Shown here one piece after another: positions 20,141 through 30,241 of a stretch of DNA of 64,000 bases (position 1 is the stretch's first letter; the number at the start of each line of letters is the position of its first letter). Below the pieces are notes generated by a model. That model worked only from the letters and a program-made list of their open reading frames with translations. It was not told where the DNA came from and ran no database searches. The position numbers were made by a program, and so were the translations under genes. Source of the DNA: Bdellovibrionia bacterium. Lineage in GTDB: Bacteria > Bdellovibrionota > Bdellovibrionia > Bdellovibrionales > JAGQZY01. The DNA lies in contig JAUHWH010000008.1 in assembly GCA_030424715.1 (NCBI GenBank), positions 79,665-143,664 on the forward strand. The letters are read 5' to 3'.

Positions 20141-20616
20141 TATTTGAGATCCTTTAACAACTGTTGCGCAGACTCTGGGGTCAAATTTTCGTGGTAATCA
20201 TCGTTGATTTGCATCATTGGCGCCGTATCACAGGAGCCCAAGCACTCGACGCGAGTGAAAGTAAAGCGCCCGTCGGAGGTCATCTCGCCCTCCTTCACGT
20301 CATGCTCTTTCATAAAGGCATCGGCTATTTCGCGAGTTCCAGCCATGGCACAGGCCACATTACAGCAGACTTGCACGTGGTATTTACCCACCGGCTTTTT
20401 ATTGAACATGGTGTAAAAATGAAAAACCTCGTTAATCCGTGCTTCAGGGATGTTCATCAGCTCACTGAGATGGCCAATGGCGTCTTCACTGACCCAGCCT
20501 TCGTTTTCTTTTTGCACACGATAGAGTGCTGGGATGATCGCTGACTCTATGGTCTCGTAGCGAGCCAATTCCTTTTTTACAAACTCTTTTCCTTCAGTCG
20601 ACAATTCAAACATCAT
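20140..20616 (-). CDS. nuoE: NADH-quinone oxidoreductase subunit E
   Basis: 'VCCNVACAMAGT...VECLGSCDTAPMMQIND' 2Fe-2S thioredoxin-like motif. Confidence 0.94.
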   Translation of the reverse strand: MMFELSTEGKEFVKKELARYETIESAIIPALYRVQKENEGWVSEDAIGHLSELMNIPEARINEVFHFYTMFNKKPVGKYHVQVCCNVACAMAGTREIADAFMKEHDVKEGEMTSDGRFTFTRVECLGSCDTAPMMQINDDYHENLTPESAQQLLKDLK

Positions 20617-20622
20617 TCACCT

Positions 20623-22314
20623 CTACCGATCCAGCTCACCAGCAATTAGATTCATACTTCCAAGAATGGCAATAACGTCTGCCACCAAACCTCCCGTAAT
20701 GGACTCGGGGAAAGATTGGTAAATCGCAAAACAAGGGGGGCGTACTTTCAAACGATAGGGCGCACCACTACCATCACTGACACAATAAAAGCCCAACTCT
20801 CCATTGGCAGCCTCCGTGGCGGAGTACACTTCTCCGGCTGGTGGACGCAAACCATTGATCACCAACATAAAATGATTCATGAGGCCCTCAATGTTCCCAT
20901 ACACATCTTTTTTCTCGGGCAAGACAATGTCTTTGTCGCGAATGGTGTAATCCCCTTCGGGCACGTTTTTACAGATTTGCTCAACGATACGAATGGATTG
21001 TTTCATTTCTTCGATACGAACCAAATAACGCTCGTAAACATCGCCTGTGGAGCCCACGGGAATATCAAAGTCCAATTGATCGTAACCGTAGTAAGGTTGA
21101 TTTTTTCTGAGATCCAGAGGCACACCAGTGGCTCGCAAACAAGGGCCTGTGTAGCCCCACTCGATGGCGTCTTCTGCCGAGATTGCGCCAACTCCGACAG
21201 TTCGTTGTAAAAAGATTTTGTTGTTACTTAGCAAGCGCTCGATATTCGAGACACCTTTCTTGAGTTCCTGACAAACCTGCATGACATCGTCATACCAACC
21301 GTCGGGAGCGTCTTGCGCCATTCCCCCAATGCGAGTCATGGACACGGTTAAACGGGCGCCACACAGCTTTTCAAATAGGGTGTAGACCTTTTCTCGTAGA
21401 GAGAACAAATGAAAAAATCCGGTAAGAGCTCCAAGATCCACCGCATTCGCACCAATGCAAACCACGTGGTCAATAAAGCGAGACAGCTCACACAACAAAA
21501 CCCGCATGGCTTTGGCTTTATCAGGAATCTCAACATCCAACAGCGTCTCAACCGCTTTGCAGTAGCCCACATTATTCATGGGAGCTGAGCAATAATTGAG
21601 ACGGTCTGTGTAGGGAATCACTTGGTTGTAGGCGTGGGTCTCTGCCATCTTTTCAAAACAGCGATGTAAATAGCCGAGCTCGACGTTGGCACGATGCACG
21701 CTCTCACCTTTGAGTTCAGCCATCACACGCAATGTCCCGTGGGTGGCTGGATGAGAAGGCCCGATATTGAGCGGCACAAGGCCCGGAACGTCTTTTTCAA
21801 CGTAATTCGGGTCATTGTCAAAATGGATGGGCATGGCCTCGGTGCATTCTTGTTGGCGATCGGCCGGATAGTCTTTACGAAGCGCGTGTCCCACAAACTG
21901 ATGATGAGTTAAGATTCTGCGCATGTTGAGGTGTCCTGTGAACTTGATCCCAAACATGTCGTAGGTTTCTCGCTCAAACCAATCGGCACCACGCCACAGT
22001 TTTGTGAGAGTGGGCACCTCTTCGCCTTCGGCCAAGGCCACTTTCACGCGAAGTCTGTTACTTGTTGTTGTGTTGAACAGCTCATAAACGACCTCAAAAC
22101 GCTTCTCACGCCCGGGATAGTCCACCGCCGTAATATCCATCAGCAAGTCAAAGGACCCATTGCCTTTGAGAAAGCCGAAAAAATCAAGAACATGACTCGC
22201 GGGAATCATGACGATATCGGCATCAAAACTGTTCGACCAGGCCCACTGCTTGGACTCGGTACTGAACTGGTTCTCTAGGTCTGTTTTTATATTATTATTC
22301 TGCACTTTGTTCAT
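20623..22314 (-). CDS. nuoCD: Fused NADH-quinone oxidoreductase subunit C/D
   Basis: NuoC-like N-terminus joined to NuoD ('[15 protein letters not shown]', '[14 protein letters not shown]', '[12 protein letters not shown]'). Confidence 0.95.
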   Translation of the reverse strand: MNKVQNNNIKTDLENQFSTESKQWAWSNSFDADIVMIPASHVLDFFGFLKGNGSFDLLMDITAVDYPGREKRFEVVYELFNTTTSNRLRVKVALAEGEEVPTLTKLWRGADWFERETYDMFGIKFTGHLNMRRILTHHQFVGHALRKDYPADRQQECTEAMPIHFDNDPNYVEKDVPGLVPLNIGPSHPATHGTLRVMAELKGESVHRANVELGYLHRCFEKMAETHAYNQVIPYTDRLNYCSAPMNNVGYCKAVETLLDVEIPDKAKAMRVLLCELSRFIDHVVCIGANAVDLGALTGFFHLFSLREKVYTLFEKLCGARLTVSMTRIGGMAQDAPDGWYDDVMQVCQELKKGVSNIERLLSNNKIFLQRTVGVGAISAEDAIEWGYTGPCLRATGVPLDLRKNQPYYGYDQLDFDIPVGSTGDVYERYLVRIEEMKQSIRIVEQICKNVPEGDYTIRDKDIVLPEKKDVYGNIEGLMNHFMLVINGLRPPAGEVYSATEAANGELGFYCVSDGSGAPYRLKVRPPCFAIYQSFPESITGGLVADVIAILGSMNLIAGELDR

Positions 22315-22840
22315 AAGGGTTCACCCAGTTGTCGCGCCAAGGTCTTGGCTTGTGATCAGCAATCAATTTTTGCAAAGAAATAACACCATCGAGCACAGCC
22401 TCCGGAGTGGGAGGGCAGCCCGGAACATAAATATCCACCGGAATCACGCGATCAATCCCTTGCATCACGTGATACGAGCGGTAAAAACCGCCAGAACTGG
22501 CACAGGCACCCATGGAAATGACGTATTTAGGCTCGAGCATTTGCTCGTAGATGTTAACAAGGATGGGGCCCATTTTTTCGGTGATCGTTCCAGCAACGAG
22601 CAAAAGATCTGCTTGCCTTGGTGAAAATCGCACCACCTCGGCTCCGAAACGGGCCAAATCGTACTTTGGCCCCATCACTGACATCAACTCGATACCACAG
22701 CAAGCCGTACCGTAGGGCATGGGCCACAGAGAGTTTTTTCGCCCCCAAGCCACCAGATCATCAAGTTTTGTTGTGAACGCGAAAGATTTTGAGATTTCGT
22801 CAATATTCTGTTGAGCCGGTAAAGGCCGAGCTTGTGCCAT
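22295..22840 (-). CDS. nuoB: NADH-quinone oxidoreductase subunit B
   Basis: '[12 protein letters not shown]', '[11 protein letters not shown]', '[14 protein letters not shown]'. Confidence 0.95.
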   Translation of the reverse strand: MAQARPLPAQQNIDEISKSFAFTTKLDDLVAWGRKNSLWPMPYGTACCGIELMSVMGPKYDLARFGAEVVRFSPRQADLLLVAGTITEKMGPILVNIYEQMLEPKYVISMGACASSGGFYRSYHVMQGIDRVIPVDIYVPGCPPTPEAVLDGVISLQKLIADHKPRPWRDNWVNPYEQSAE

Positions 22841-23018
22841 TCGCAGAACTCCTATCAGTCACTCCATTTGTAGACCGTCATTCATCCCTTTTATAAGGTG
22901 AAATATCAAGTGGTTTTCAGTACTTTGCTACCACTGTCATAAGTTTACGAAAAAATGCAAACCAGTCTTTTTCTAAGTGTTTTAGGATTCTTCCGAGAGG
23001 GTTTATTGAAAGGGTTTC

Positions 23019-24119
23019 TCAATATTGCAGCACAGGATCGTAGCAATACTCCACAGGAAGGTTGCGGTCTTCACCGTGAACAAAACCCGTACCAAGGATG
23101 ATAGCCGTTTTACGCTTGCGAACGTCGGCCTGCCACTTCTTGTGACTGTCCACAACTCGAATTTCAAGCATTTCAAGCATTTGCTCTTCTTCTGTGACCC
23201 CGGCTTGCTCTGCCATCCATGCATCATACTTATCGAAATGCTTTTCTCTTAGGCTTCCATTTTGAACCACGATATCAAACAAGAAAAGGTAAGATCGCAA
23301 CTGCTGCCACCCCAGGCGGTTTTTGTACTCTAGCGTACGATCGTGGATGTAGCGGGCCGCCAGGATCTGCTGCGAGACATAGAGAGGGTGACCAGCAATT
23401 TCTTTGAGCGCGTTCTTCCAGGCGGTTTTAAATTTACGCCCTTTTGAATCCGAATAGAGGGTGTTCTTGGCCCAACGGACGCTGGCCGAATTTGAGCGAA
23501 GCTGTAGCCCCACCACGGCATACTTTTTATCAACGTCAGAATCATGAAATTCTACGGGCGCTCGTTCCGGAGCGTCCATCAACGCAAGCTCCTGACTCGC
23601 CGAAGCCAGCCCGCTCCCCTTTGAACGTTCCCAATCGGCAAGCATGCCCAGCAGAGACTTTAGCATCGCCGGAGTCATCGCATTTTCCAGAACCTCGGGA
23701 TGATTGTCCCGCATCGTAATAAATAGAGGCTGCAAAGTTCCCTGTCCAAGATTTTGGTTTAAGATCCCCATGCTGACACCTTGGCCATCGAAGTTGTTTG
23801 ATAAGTTGGTCCAGCCGGCGTGGCCTTCGAAGCTTCCTGTGATATTCATGGCCAGTGAAAAGGCCTGCTGATCAATCAAAAGGTAGTCTTGCGGCCAGCG
23901 CACGCCCTCAAAATTGAGAGCCGAACAAATGGGAGGCATTGGTGTGGGGCGCGGTTTTGAAGTGTCGACCTCGTCCGCGACGGGACCAGGCTCTTCGAAC
24001 TCGGCCTGAGTCGACCCCTGAGAAACCCCTAGGTCATTCACTGGTTGGTCCGAGCATCCCCAAACAATTGATATCATCACTACGAAGAAAATAATCTTAG
24101 CTGCCTTCAATTTCACCAT
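23019..24119 (-). CDS. Lipoprotein with possible lysozyme-like catalytic domain
   Basis: Lipobox 'VVMISIVWGC'; 'ITGSFEGHAGWTNLSNNFDGQGVSMGILNQNLGQGTLQPLF'. Confidence 0.65.
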   Translation of the reverse strand: MVKLKAAKIIFFVVMISIVWGCSDQPVNDLGVSQGSTQAEFEEPGPVADEVDTSKPRPTPMPPICSALNFEGVRWPQDYLLIDQQAFSLAMNITGSFEGHAGWTNLSNNFDGQGVSMGILNQNLGQGTLQPLFITMRDNHPEVLENAMTPAMLKSLLGMLADWERSKGSGLASASQELALMDAPERAPVEFHDSDVDKKYAVVGLQLRSNSASVRWAKNTLYSDSKGRKFKTAWKNALKEIAGHPLYVSQQILAARYIHDRTLEYKNRLGWQQLRSYLFLFDIVVQNGSLREKHFDKYDAWMAEQAGVTEEEQMLEMLEIRVVDSHKKWQADVRKRKTAIILGTGFVHGEDRNLPVEYCYDPVLQY

Positions 24120-24302
24120 CCCTTAACTTTAACAAAACGTTGATGCTTATGTTGTCGGCATTTCACAGAAACTTTTTAAATTCGAAATGAGCAATTTTTT
24201 TAGACAAAAGGAGAGTCTAGGATGGGATGGGTTCAGACTTTCGGATGAGGCCAGCGAGGAAAGCACTGGTCTTCCGGCTGGACGACCACCCCCAGTCTTT
24301 GC

Positions 24303-24337
24303 AAAAAAAAAGAGCCATGACATTGTCGTCATGGCTC
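24303..24337 (-). terminator. Rho-independent terminator of the S8 peptidase gene
   Basis: GAGCCATGAC/GTCATGGCTC 10-bp stem followed by a T-run on the minus strand. Confidence 0.9.
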
Positions 24338-24368
24338 TCTTGATCTCTTCGAGATTTGCCCTCAACTT

Positions 24369-25823
24369 TTATTGCATCAGCTGACGCACATTAAGCTTTC
24401 CGTTGGACACGGACTTGCCGCTCATCGCGTTGATCGGCGTTGCTGTTGAAAGGATGGCTTGCTTCACCTCTCTCCAGTCGGCATTCGGATTTTTCGACAT
24501 ATACAGGGCCGCTGCGCCAGAAACATGGGGAGCCGCCATGGATGTTCCATCCCAAGTCGCTGTGATCAATCCAGGAATGTCGATAACCGTGTCTTGATAA
24601 ACATTGTCAGGCACTGTTGAGAAAACGGCGACACCGGGAGCTGCGATATCCACAGTGTTACGCCCCCAGTTCGAGAATGACCCTAAGGCATCAGACTTAT
24701 CAATCGCCGCAACACTAATGATGTTGTCGTGATCGTAAGAAGCAGGATAAGCCGGCTTAGCATCGGTGTCGTTGTCATAACCAACACCCTGATGTCCGTT
24801 ACCAGCGGCCGCTACAAAAAGTCGCCCCTGATCCATGGAGTACTGAATGGCATCTTGTAAAGCTTGGGAAGCTTCTTTGTCGCCGCCATCGCCTTCACTG
24901 CCCCATGAGTTTTGTAAAATATGGGCGCCATTATCAACGGCGTACTTGATGGCACCGATGGCACCTTCGGTCGTGCCTTGCCCATCTTCGGTTAGAAAAC
25001 GCATAGCCATAATCTTTACGTTCGGAGCAACCCCAGTGATCCCCTTACCATTGTCACCGGTTGCGGCCACACAGCCCGCCACATGGGTGCCGTGCCCAGG
25101 GTTTCCACCCATTAACAATTGAAAACCTGTCTTGTGCAGGTCATAGGGTTTATTGTCATCACGGCCAAAATCCCAGCCGACAACATCGTCAATAAATCCG
25201 TTGCCATCATCGTCAATACCGTTAGTGGCCATGTTTTGACCGTTGGCGTCCGTTCCCATCTCGCCAACATTTCTCCACATATTGTCGACAAGATCTTCGT
25301 GGGTGTAATCCACCCCGGTATCAATGACTGCAACCACGATCTGGTCGCTTCCTTTGGTTCCCGACTGACTCCAGGCTCCTTTAATATCGTTATCGATCAT
25401 CCCCCATTGCTTATCAAACAGAGGATCTGATCCGGAACCGCCGGTGATCGTTAGAGGAATTTCTGGATTGTCCTCTCCCCGGTAAGATAAGATTCCCAAG
25501 GCTCTCTGCGCATCAATATGAGCTTGCGCCTGCGCCCGAATGACAGGGTCATAGGATTCAATGTTGGTCTGTAGTTTCAAAGTTGCGTTTTTCTCAATTG
25601 CCAACACATCGGAATGTTGCTTGAGCAATTGCGCCTCTTCATCAGATATGTCGACCTTCACCCAGTTGGCGAGCTTTAAGTCTTTTACATTCACTTGAGC
25701 ACGCTCCATATCAGCGGCAAAAGTATGTAAACTGCGAGAATTTTTTAATTTTACCAGCCAACCATCGGCGGCCGGTGCACTGACTACAAACAACAGTGCT
25801 GCGATTGTTAATATTGCTTTCAT
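24369..25823 (-). CDS. Subtilisin-like serine peptidase (S8) with signal peptide and propeptide
   Basis: Triad regions 'VAVIDTGVDYTHEDL', 'GHGTHVAGCVA', 'DGTSMAAPHVSGAAAL'. Confidence 0.95.
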   Translation of the reverse strand: MKAILTIAALLFVVSAPAADGWLVKLKNSRSLHTFAADMERAQVNVKDLKLANWVKVDISDEEAQLLKQHSDVLAIEKNATLKLQTNIESYDPVIRAQAQAHIDAQRALGILSYRGEDNPEIPLTITGGSGSDPLFDKQWGMIDNDIKGAWSQSGTKGSDQIVVAVIDTGVDYTHEDLVDNMWRNVGEMGTDANGQNMATNGIDDDGNGFIDDVVGWDFGRDDNKPYDLHKTGFQLLMGGNPGHGTHVAGCVAATGDNGKGITGVAPNVKIMAMRFLTEDGQGTTEGAIGAIKYAVDNGAHILQNSWGSEGDGGDKEASQALQDAIQYSMDQGRLFVAAAGNGHQGVGYDNDTDAKPAYPASYDHDNIISVAAIDKSDALGSFSNWGRNTVDIAAPGVAVFSTVPDNVYQDTVIDIPGLITATWDGTSMAAPHVSGAAALYMSKNPNADWREVKQAILSTATPINAMSGKSVSNGKLNVRQLMQ

Positions 25824-26020
25824 GAGTTCCCCCTATTATTTTGTCTAGTCCCAATAGACTAAAAGCATAGGGAGAGCGCGCAGAGTCTAGCAATGGTCGG
25901 GGCCGTCTTCTGGTCTCAAGTCTGTTTGAATTTACATTTTTTAGAAAAGAACTCGACCTTCGGCCTGAGAAAGGCCGTGGGAATAACAGGAAAAGACAAA
26001 AACTGTTCGACTCAACTCAA

Positions 26021-26776
26021 CTAGAGTCGAGGCACATGAAGCGCGAGATGCCGAGTCAGACGCTCATTGCTTTTTTGAAATTGAATAGCAAATCGCTCGT
26101 AGTGTCCCTGCTTATTCAGGTTGACCACCCGCCCCTTCACTTGCACAGAACCCTGTCCATGACTCGCTTTGATGATGGCGTTAACAGTTTGCCCCGGCAC
26201 CAGCGACGTTGCGTGTTCGACCACTACTCCCAATCCCTGCAGAGAAAGATTGGAACTTGTGCCTTCATAGAGATCGCCGCCGGCACTTATAAAAACTTCG
26301 CGGGTGTACTTGATCCTTGGGGTCTTCCGTCGCGTGATAATATTTCGCAGGGGCTCACAGCCAAGAAGCTGATCAAGACTTTTGCCCGCGAAAGGTCCAG
26401 ACTCTCCAAAGGGAGCCCAAGCGTCACACATCGAGTGACGGACTCTGTTGTCTTTATAGAGTCGCTTTTGAACATAGAACTCTAACATTTGTAGCAAGGA
26501 GAAGGGCCCAAAGGGGGTTTGCCCACCCCTGACATACCAATTGGTGAACAGCGAAGACCTCTCACTTCCCGTTGAGGCAAGCATAAGCTTGTCCGCAGTA
26601 TACAGCGCCAGGGGTTGATGGTTCAGCATAAAGGCCCAACGATCTTCGTGGCTCAAACGAATTTTTGTATTGAAGTCGATCACACCTGAAGAGAGCATCA
26701 ACAGTATTTCGCTGAAGCTTTTTTCCCCCAAGAGTGTCTGCCCCACTTTAACATGACAGCGATTGTTCACACCCAT
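26021..26776 (-). CDS. PilZ-domain protein with GYF_2-like N-terminal segment
   Basis: 'RRKTPRIKYTREVFISAGG...SNLSLQGLGVVVE' PilZ-like; 'WYVRGGQTPFGPFSLLQMLEFY' GYF-like. Confidence 0.75.
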   Translation of the reverse strand: MGVNNRCHVKVGQTLLGEKSFSEILLMLSSGVIDFNTKIRLSHEDRWAFMLNHQPLALYTADKLMLASTGSERSSLFTNWYVRGGQTPFGPFSLLQMLEFYVQKRLYKDNRVRHSMCDAWAPFGESGPFAGKSLDQLLGCEPLRNIITRRKTPRIKYTREVFISAGGDLYEGTSSNLSLQGLGVVVEHATSLVPGQTVNAIIKASHGQGSVQVKGRVVNLNKQGHYERFAIQFQKSNERLTRHLALHVPRL

Positions 26777-26912
26777 TCCCCACTTATTCCCTATTACCCA
26801 GTATAGTCTGGTTTTCTGTGATTCAAAAATCGAATCTCAATTTGAGACAGCTTCTAATGACAAATCGGTTTAACCCCTTGAAACAGAGGCACCCATCCTG
26901 TACAACCAAGCC

Positions 26913-27617
26913 ATGAAAACATCTTCTGCAATTGAAACTTTAAAGAACCCTACACCACAAGATTTTTTTGTGATTGATATCGACTCTACTCTGGTTTCAA
27001 CCCACCAGCGCAACCAGGTGATTCTCACGGCTTTTATTGACCAACACAAAGATCTTTATCCCACCGATTGCGAGATACTAGCGAAGGTGAAATGCCAAGA
27101 GGGAGACTATGGATTATCCAGCGGACTTGAGCGGGTGGGTTTTGACGAGACTCGTCCTGAGTCAAAAAAGTCTTTAGATGAATTTTGGCGCAAGCATTTT
27201 TTTTCAAACCTCTATCTGTCCGCTGATCAACCCACGGGGGGAGCCATTGAATGGGTCGAGAGCCTCCAGAAAAAAAATGTGCCCTACGTATTCTTAACGG
27301 CCCGTCATAAGGCCACCATGTGGGACGGCACTCTTAGTTCATTGACCGCACTTGGTTTTAAAATTTCTCCTGAAACTCTCATCCTCAAAGAAGACCTGCG
27401 GATCGCCGACGAAGATTTTAAATCTCAGGCCATGCAAAAAATTGTGCAGCAACAAGAATCTAAAAATATTTGGTTTATAGATAACGAACCCGTTGTCCTC
27501 AACCGAATCGCCGCCGATCATCCTTCAGTCAATTTGGTGTGGTTTGAATCCACCCACTCAGGACGGATGAGCCCGCCCCCTGGTATCACGAGCCTACAAG
27601 ACTTTCAGTTTTCTTGA
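26913..27617 (+). CDS. HAD-like hydrolase (DUF2608-like)
   Basis: 'FFVIDIDSTLVST', 'VPYVFLTARHKAT', 'IWFIDNEP'. Confidence 0.75.
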   Translation: MKTSSAIETLKNPTPQDFFVIDIDSTLVSTHQRNQVILTAFIDQHKDLYPTDCEILAKVKCQEGDYGLSSGLERVGFDETRPESKKSLDEFWRKHFFSNLYLSADQPTGGAIEWVESLQKKNVPYVFLTARHKATMWDGTLSSLTALGFKISPETLILKEDLRIADEDFKSQAMQKIVQQQESKNIWFIDNEPVVLNRIAADHPSVNLVWFESTHSGRMSPPPGITSLQDFQFS

Positions 27618-28149
27618 GGTGAGCCAAAGCCTGGTAGACAGATGCTACCATAATGGAGTGATCGATATCTCCGTTGGCCAAATGTCTTTCCAGCTGATCG
27701 CGATCGCACATATAAATTTCTAAATCTTCGAACTCATCAAAGTTTTGTTCTTGCACTTTTACACAGTCATAGGCAATGAAGGTGTGCATACGGTTGGATT
27801 GCAAGGCCGGGTTGGGGTAGTGGGATAGCACTTTCTCGACGTTTTGAGAATCATAACCGGTCTCTTCACGGAGTTCACGGCGCGCGCCTTCCGCGATGGT
27901 CTCGGTGATTCTGGGATCGAGAGAGCCTCCAGGTATCTCGATATGCATTTGCCCCGAGGCATGACGATACTGTTTGATTAAGACAAATTCCCCAGTGGCG
28001 GTTATCGGAAGAACATTGACCCAGTCCGGGAAGTCCATGACAAAGTACCGCGGCATAATTCGACCGTCGGGCAGTTCACACCTGTGTGAGTTGAGTTGAA
28101 ACAGCCCTGAAGAGAACAGCTCTGATGACTCTAAAACCTTCCATTTCAT
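27586..28149 (-). CDS. NUDIX hydrolase (ADP-ribose pyrophosphatase-like)
   Basis: Nudix box 'GGSLDPRITETIAEGARRELREETGYD'. Confidence 0.92.
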   Translation of the reverse strand: MKWKVLESSELFSSGLFQLNSHRCELPDGRIMPRYFVMDFPDWVNVLPITATGEFVLIKQYRHASGQMHIEIPGGSLDPRITETIAEGARRELREETGYDSQNVEKVLSHYPNPALQSNRMHTFIAYDCVKVQEQNFDEFEDLEIYMCDRDQLERHLANGDIDHSIMVASVYQALAHLKKTESLVGS

Positions 28150-28202
28150 TTTAAGCCTCTTTCATTTTGTGTCGGAGTGCAGACTATGCTAAGTGCTTGA
28201 AT

Positions 28203-28859
28203 ATGTCATTAACTCTCGTATCGGTTCCCATAGGCAACAGCGGCGACGTGACTCTTCGAGCCCTGGAGTCTCTTAAAAACGCCACCCTTTATATTGGCGA
28301 AGAACGCAAACCCATGTTTCGCTTATTGAAGGAGCTGGGGGTGGCGACTCCGAGCCATTACGAACTTCTTAATGAGCACTCGAGCCAACAAGAGATCCAA
28401 AGCTTAGCGGAGCTTTGCCGAGATCAACAGGCGGTGTTGGTCACCGATTGTGGCACCCCGGGCTTTAGTGATCCTGGAGCCGAACTGGTGCACGAATGTC
28501 GTAAACAAAAAATAGCGGTGACGGCCAACCCTGGAGCGTCTTCCCTCACCACTTTTCTGAGTCTGAGTGGAGTGAAGTTGCCACAATTTGATTTTAAAGG
28601 TTTTTTGCCGCGCGAAACCTCGGAGCGCGAGATTTTTTTTAAAGCTCTGGCTTCATACAAAACGCCAGTGATTGTGATGGACACCCCTTATCGCTTAAAA
28701 AAGACACTGGCCCAGTGCGAACAGTTTTTGCCAAACAAAAACTTTGTGTTGGGACTCGACTTAACAAAACCTAACGAGCAGGTGGCCTCCGGCTCGATCA
28801 AAAACATTCTCAAACAATACTCGGGTGGCAAACAAGAGTTCTTGCTGTTGATTCATTGA
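28203..28859 (+). CDS. SAM-dependent methyltransferase, tetrapyrrole methylase/RsmI-like
   Basis: 'LTLVSVPIGNSGDVTLRALESL', 'VLVTDCGTPGFSDPGAELV', 'NPGASSLTTFLSLSG'. Confidence 0.85.
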   Translation: MSLTLVSVPIGNSGDVTLRALESLKNATLYIGEERKPMFRLLKELGVATPSHYELLNEHSSQQEIQSLAELCRDQQAVLVTDCGTPGFSDPGAELVHECRKQKIAVTANPGASSLTTFLSLSGVKLPQFDFKGFLPRETSEREIFFKALASYKTPVIVMDTPYRLKKTLAQCEQFLPNKNFVLGLDLTKPNEQVASGSIKNILKQYSGGKQEFLLLIH

Positions 28860-28889
28860 AGACCGGTATGCAGAAGGCTCCAGTGTTCC

Positions 28890-29171
28890 CTAAAAATTGA
28901 AGTTCAAGCCAAAACGACTGAACAACTCCACCCTCTCTCCTTTATACGGCAATTGGCTCTCGAATTTGGCTGAGGTCAACCCATAGCGAGCCCCTCCGTT
29001 CGATCGAAAGCTATGAACACCAACTCTTCGATAGGAGTCATGAGCTAAAGCCCTCACTGGATGAATTGGAATGCTGACTTGTTTTTTGACAGTTCTTGAA
29101 TAATTTTCCCAGGCTCCGAGACCAGGTTTCTCTACTGCCGGTTCATGGTAGGCTTGCCGCCATGATATCTT
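28890..29171 (-). pseudogene. Start-less open frame encoding an OMP C-terminus-like peptide; candidate relic
   Basis: Open from 29171 to the stop at 28890-28892: KISWRQAYHEPAVEKPGLGAWENYSRTVKKQVSIPIHPVRALAHDSYRRVGVHSFRSNGGARYGLTSAKFESQLPYKGERVELFSRFGLNFNF*. No ATG. Confidence 0.45.
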
Positions 29172-30190
29172 CTAAAATGCTCTTTATAACTTTCGTTTTT
29201 TTTCTTGGGAGCCTGCCGCTTTTCAGCGGCGCCACCCCTCTTGTCGAAGAGTTTCATAAAAGGAACAACCTGAGCACCCTGCTCGTAGGATCGCCACAGG
29301 TCGCAAGTCTTGTGAGTTCTTATCAAAGAACAATCGCCCCTGTGCCCGTGGCTGTCATTGACTCTGGGGTCACCCTGCTGCACCCCCTACTCATTGGCAG
29401 TATATCGCGCAACCTTTTGGAAATTCCGAACAACCAGCTGGATGATGACTTTAATAATCTGGAAGATGATATTTACGGCTACGACTATGTCAACCGTCGT
29501 ACCTTTATGACCGACGACAATGGCCATGGCACTCACGTCGCTGGAATTATTGCCGGACTCAACCCCCAGGCTCAGATCCTGGCTATTAAAGTATTGAACG
29601 GCGCCGGAGACGGCAGGGTTGCTGATATTCTAGCAGCGATCAAGTACGCGACGTCACGAGGAGCCCGTGTCATCAATCTTTCACTGGGCGCAATGGACCT
29701 TCTCGGCGAAACCGAGGGGGCCTATGATGAGGCCATCCTATATGCAAGAAACCATGGCGCCTTGGTTGTCGCAGCCGCCGGTAACACAAGCAACAACAAC
29801 GACGAGTCCGCTTTTTTCCCGAGTAATACGTGGCAGGATAATATTATTTCCGTTTGTGCGTCTGACCCGATCGGTCGACTGGCTTCGTTTTCAAACTATG
29901 GTCAGTGGAAAGTGCACCTCTGTGCCCCAGGGGTCCAAATTGTTTCTTTAAGCCATAATTTCCTAATGAATGGATGGAGCACGGCCAGCGGCACTTCTCA
30001 AGCCGCTCCCTTCGTATCCGCAGGGGCATCCCTACTCTTTGGCCTGAACCCGAGCTTGCTTCCCTACCAGGTTCGTGATCTTCTGATGGAATCGGTGACT
30101 CCCATGGAGACATTGCGAGGGAGCAACACCTCCGGCGGGGTGCTCAACATTCCTCGCTCCATTGAAAGACTTTTTCAAAAAAATTGGTGA
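29162..30190 (+). CDS. Subtilisin-like serine peptidase (S8), short propeptide
   Basis: 'VPVAVIDSGVTLLHPLL', 'NGHGTHVAGIIAG', 'SGTSQAAPFVSAGASLL'; MISSKMLFITFVFFLGS signal peptide start. Confidence 0.92.
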   Translation: MISSKMLFITFVFFLGSLPLFSGATPLVEEFHKRNNLSTLLVGSPQVASLVSSYQRTIAPVPVAVIDSGVTLLHPLLIGSISRNLLEIPNNQLDDDFNNLEDDIYGYDYVNRRTFMTDDNGHGTHVAGIIAGLNPQAQILAIKVLNGAGDGRVADILAAIKYATSRGARVINLSLGAMDLLGETEGAYDEAILYARNHGALVVAAAGNTSNNNDESAFFPSNTWQDNIISVCASDPIGRLASFSNYGQWKVHLCAPGVQIVSLSHNFLMNGWSTASGTSQAAPFVSAGASLLFGLNPSLLPYQVRDLLMESVTPMETLRGSNTSGGVLNIPRSIERLFQKNW

Positions 30191-30241
30191 CGAAATCAAG
30201 GGACCAATACGAGGTTCCCAGTGGCGCATTCGCCTGAATGT

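Noticed and set aside
25961-25977. Hairpin CGGCCT-gagaa-AGGCCG downstream of the PilZ gene as a terminator
   Set aside because: No adjacent T-run on the minus strand; left uncalled.
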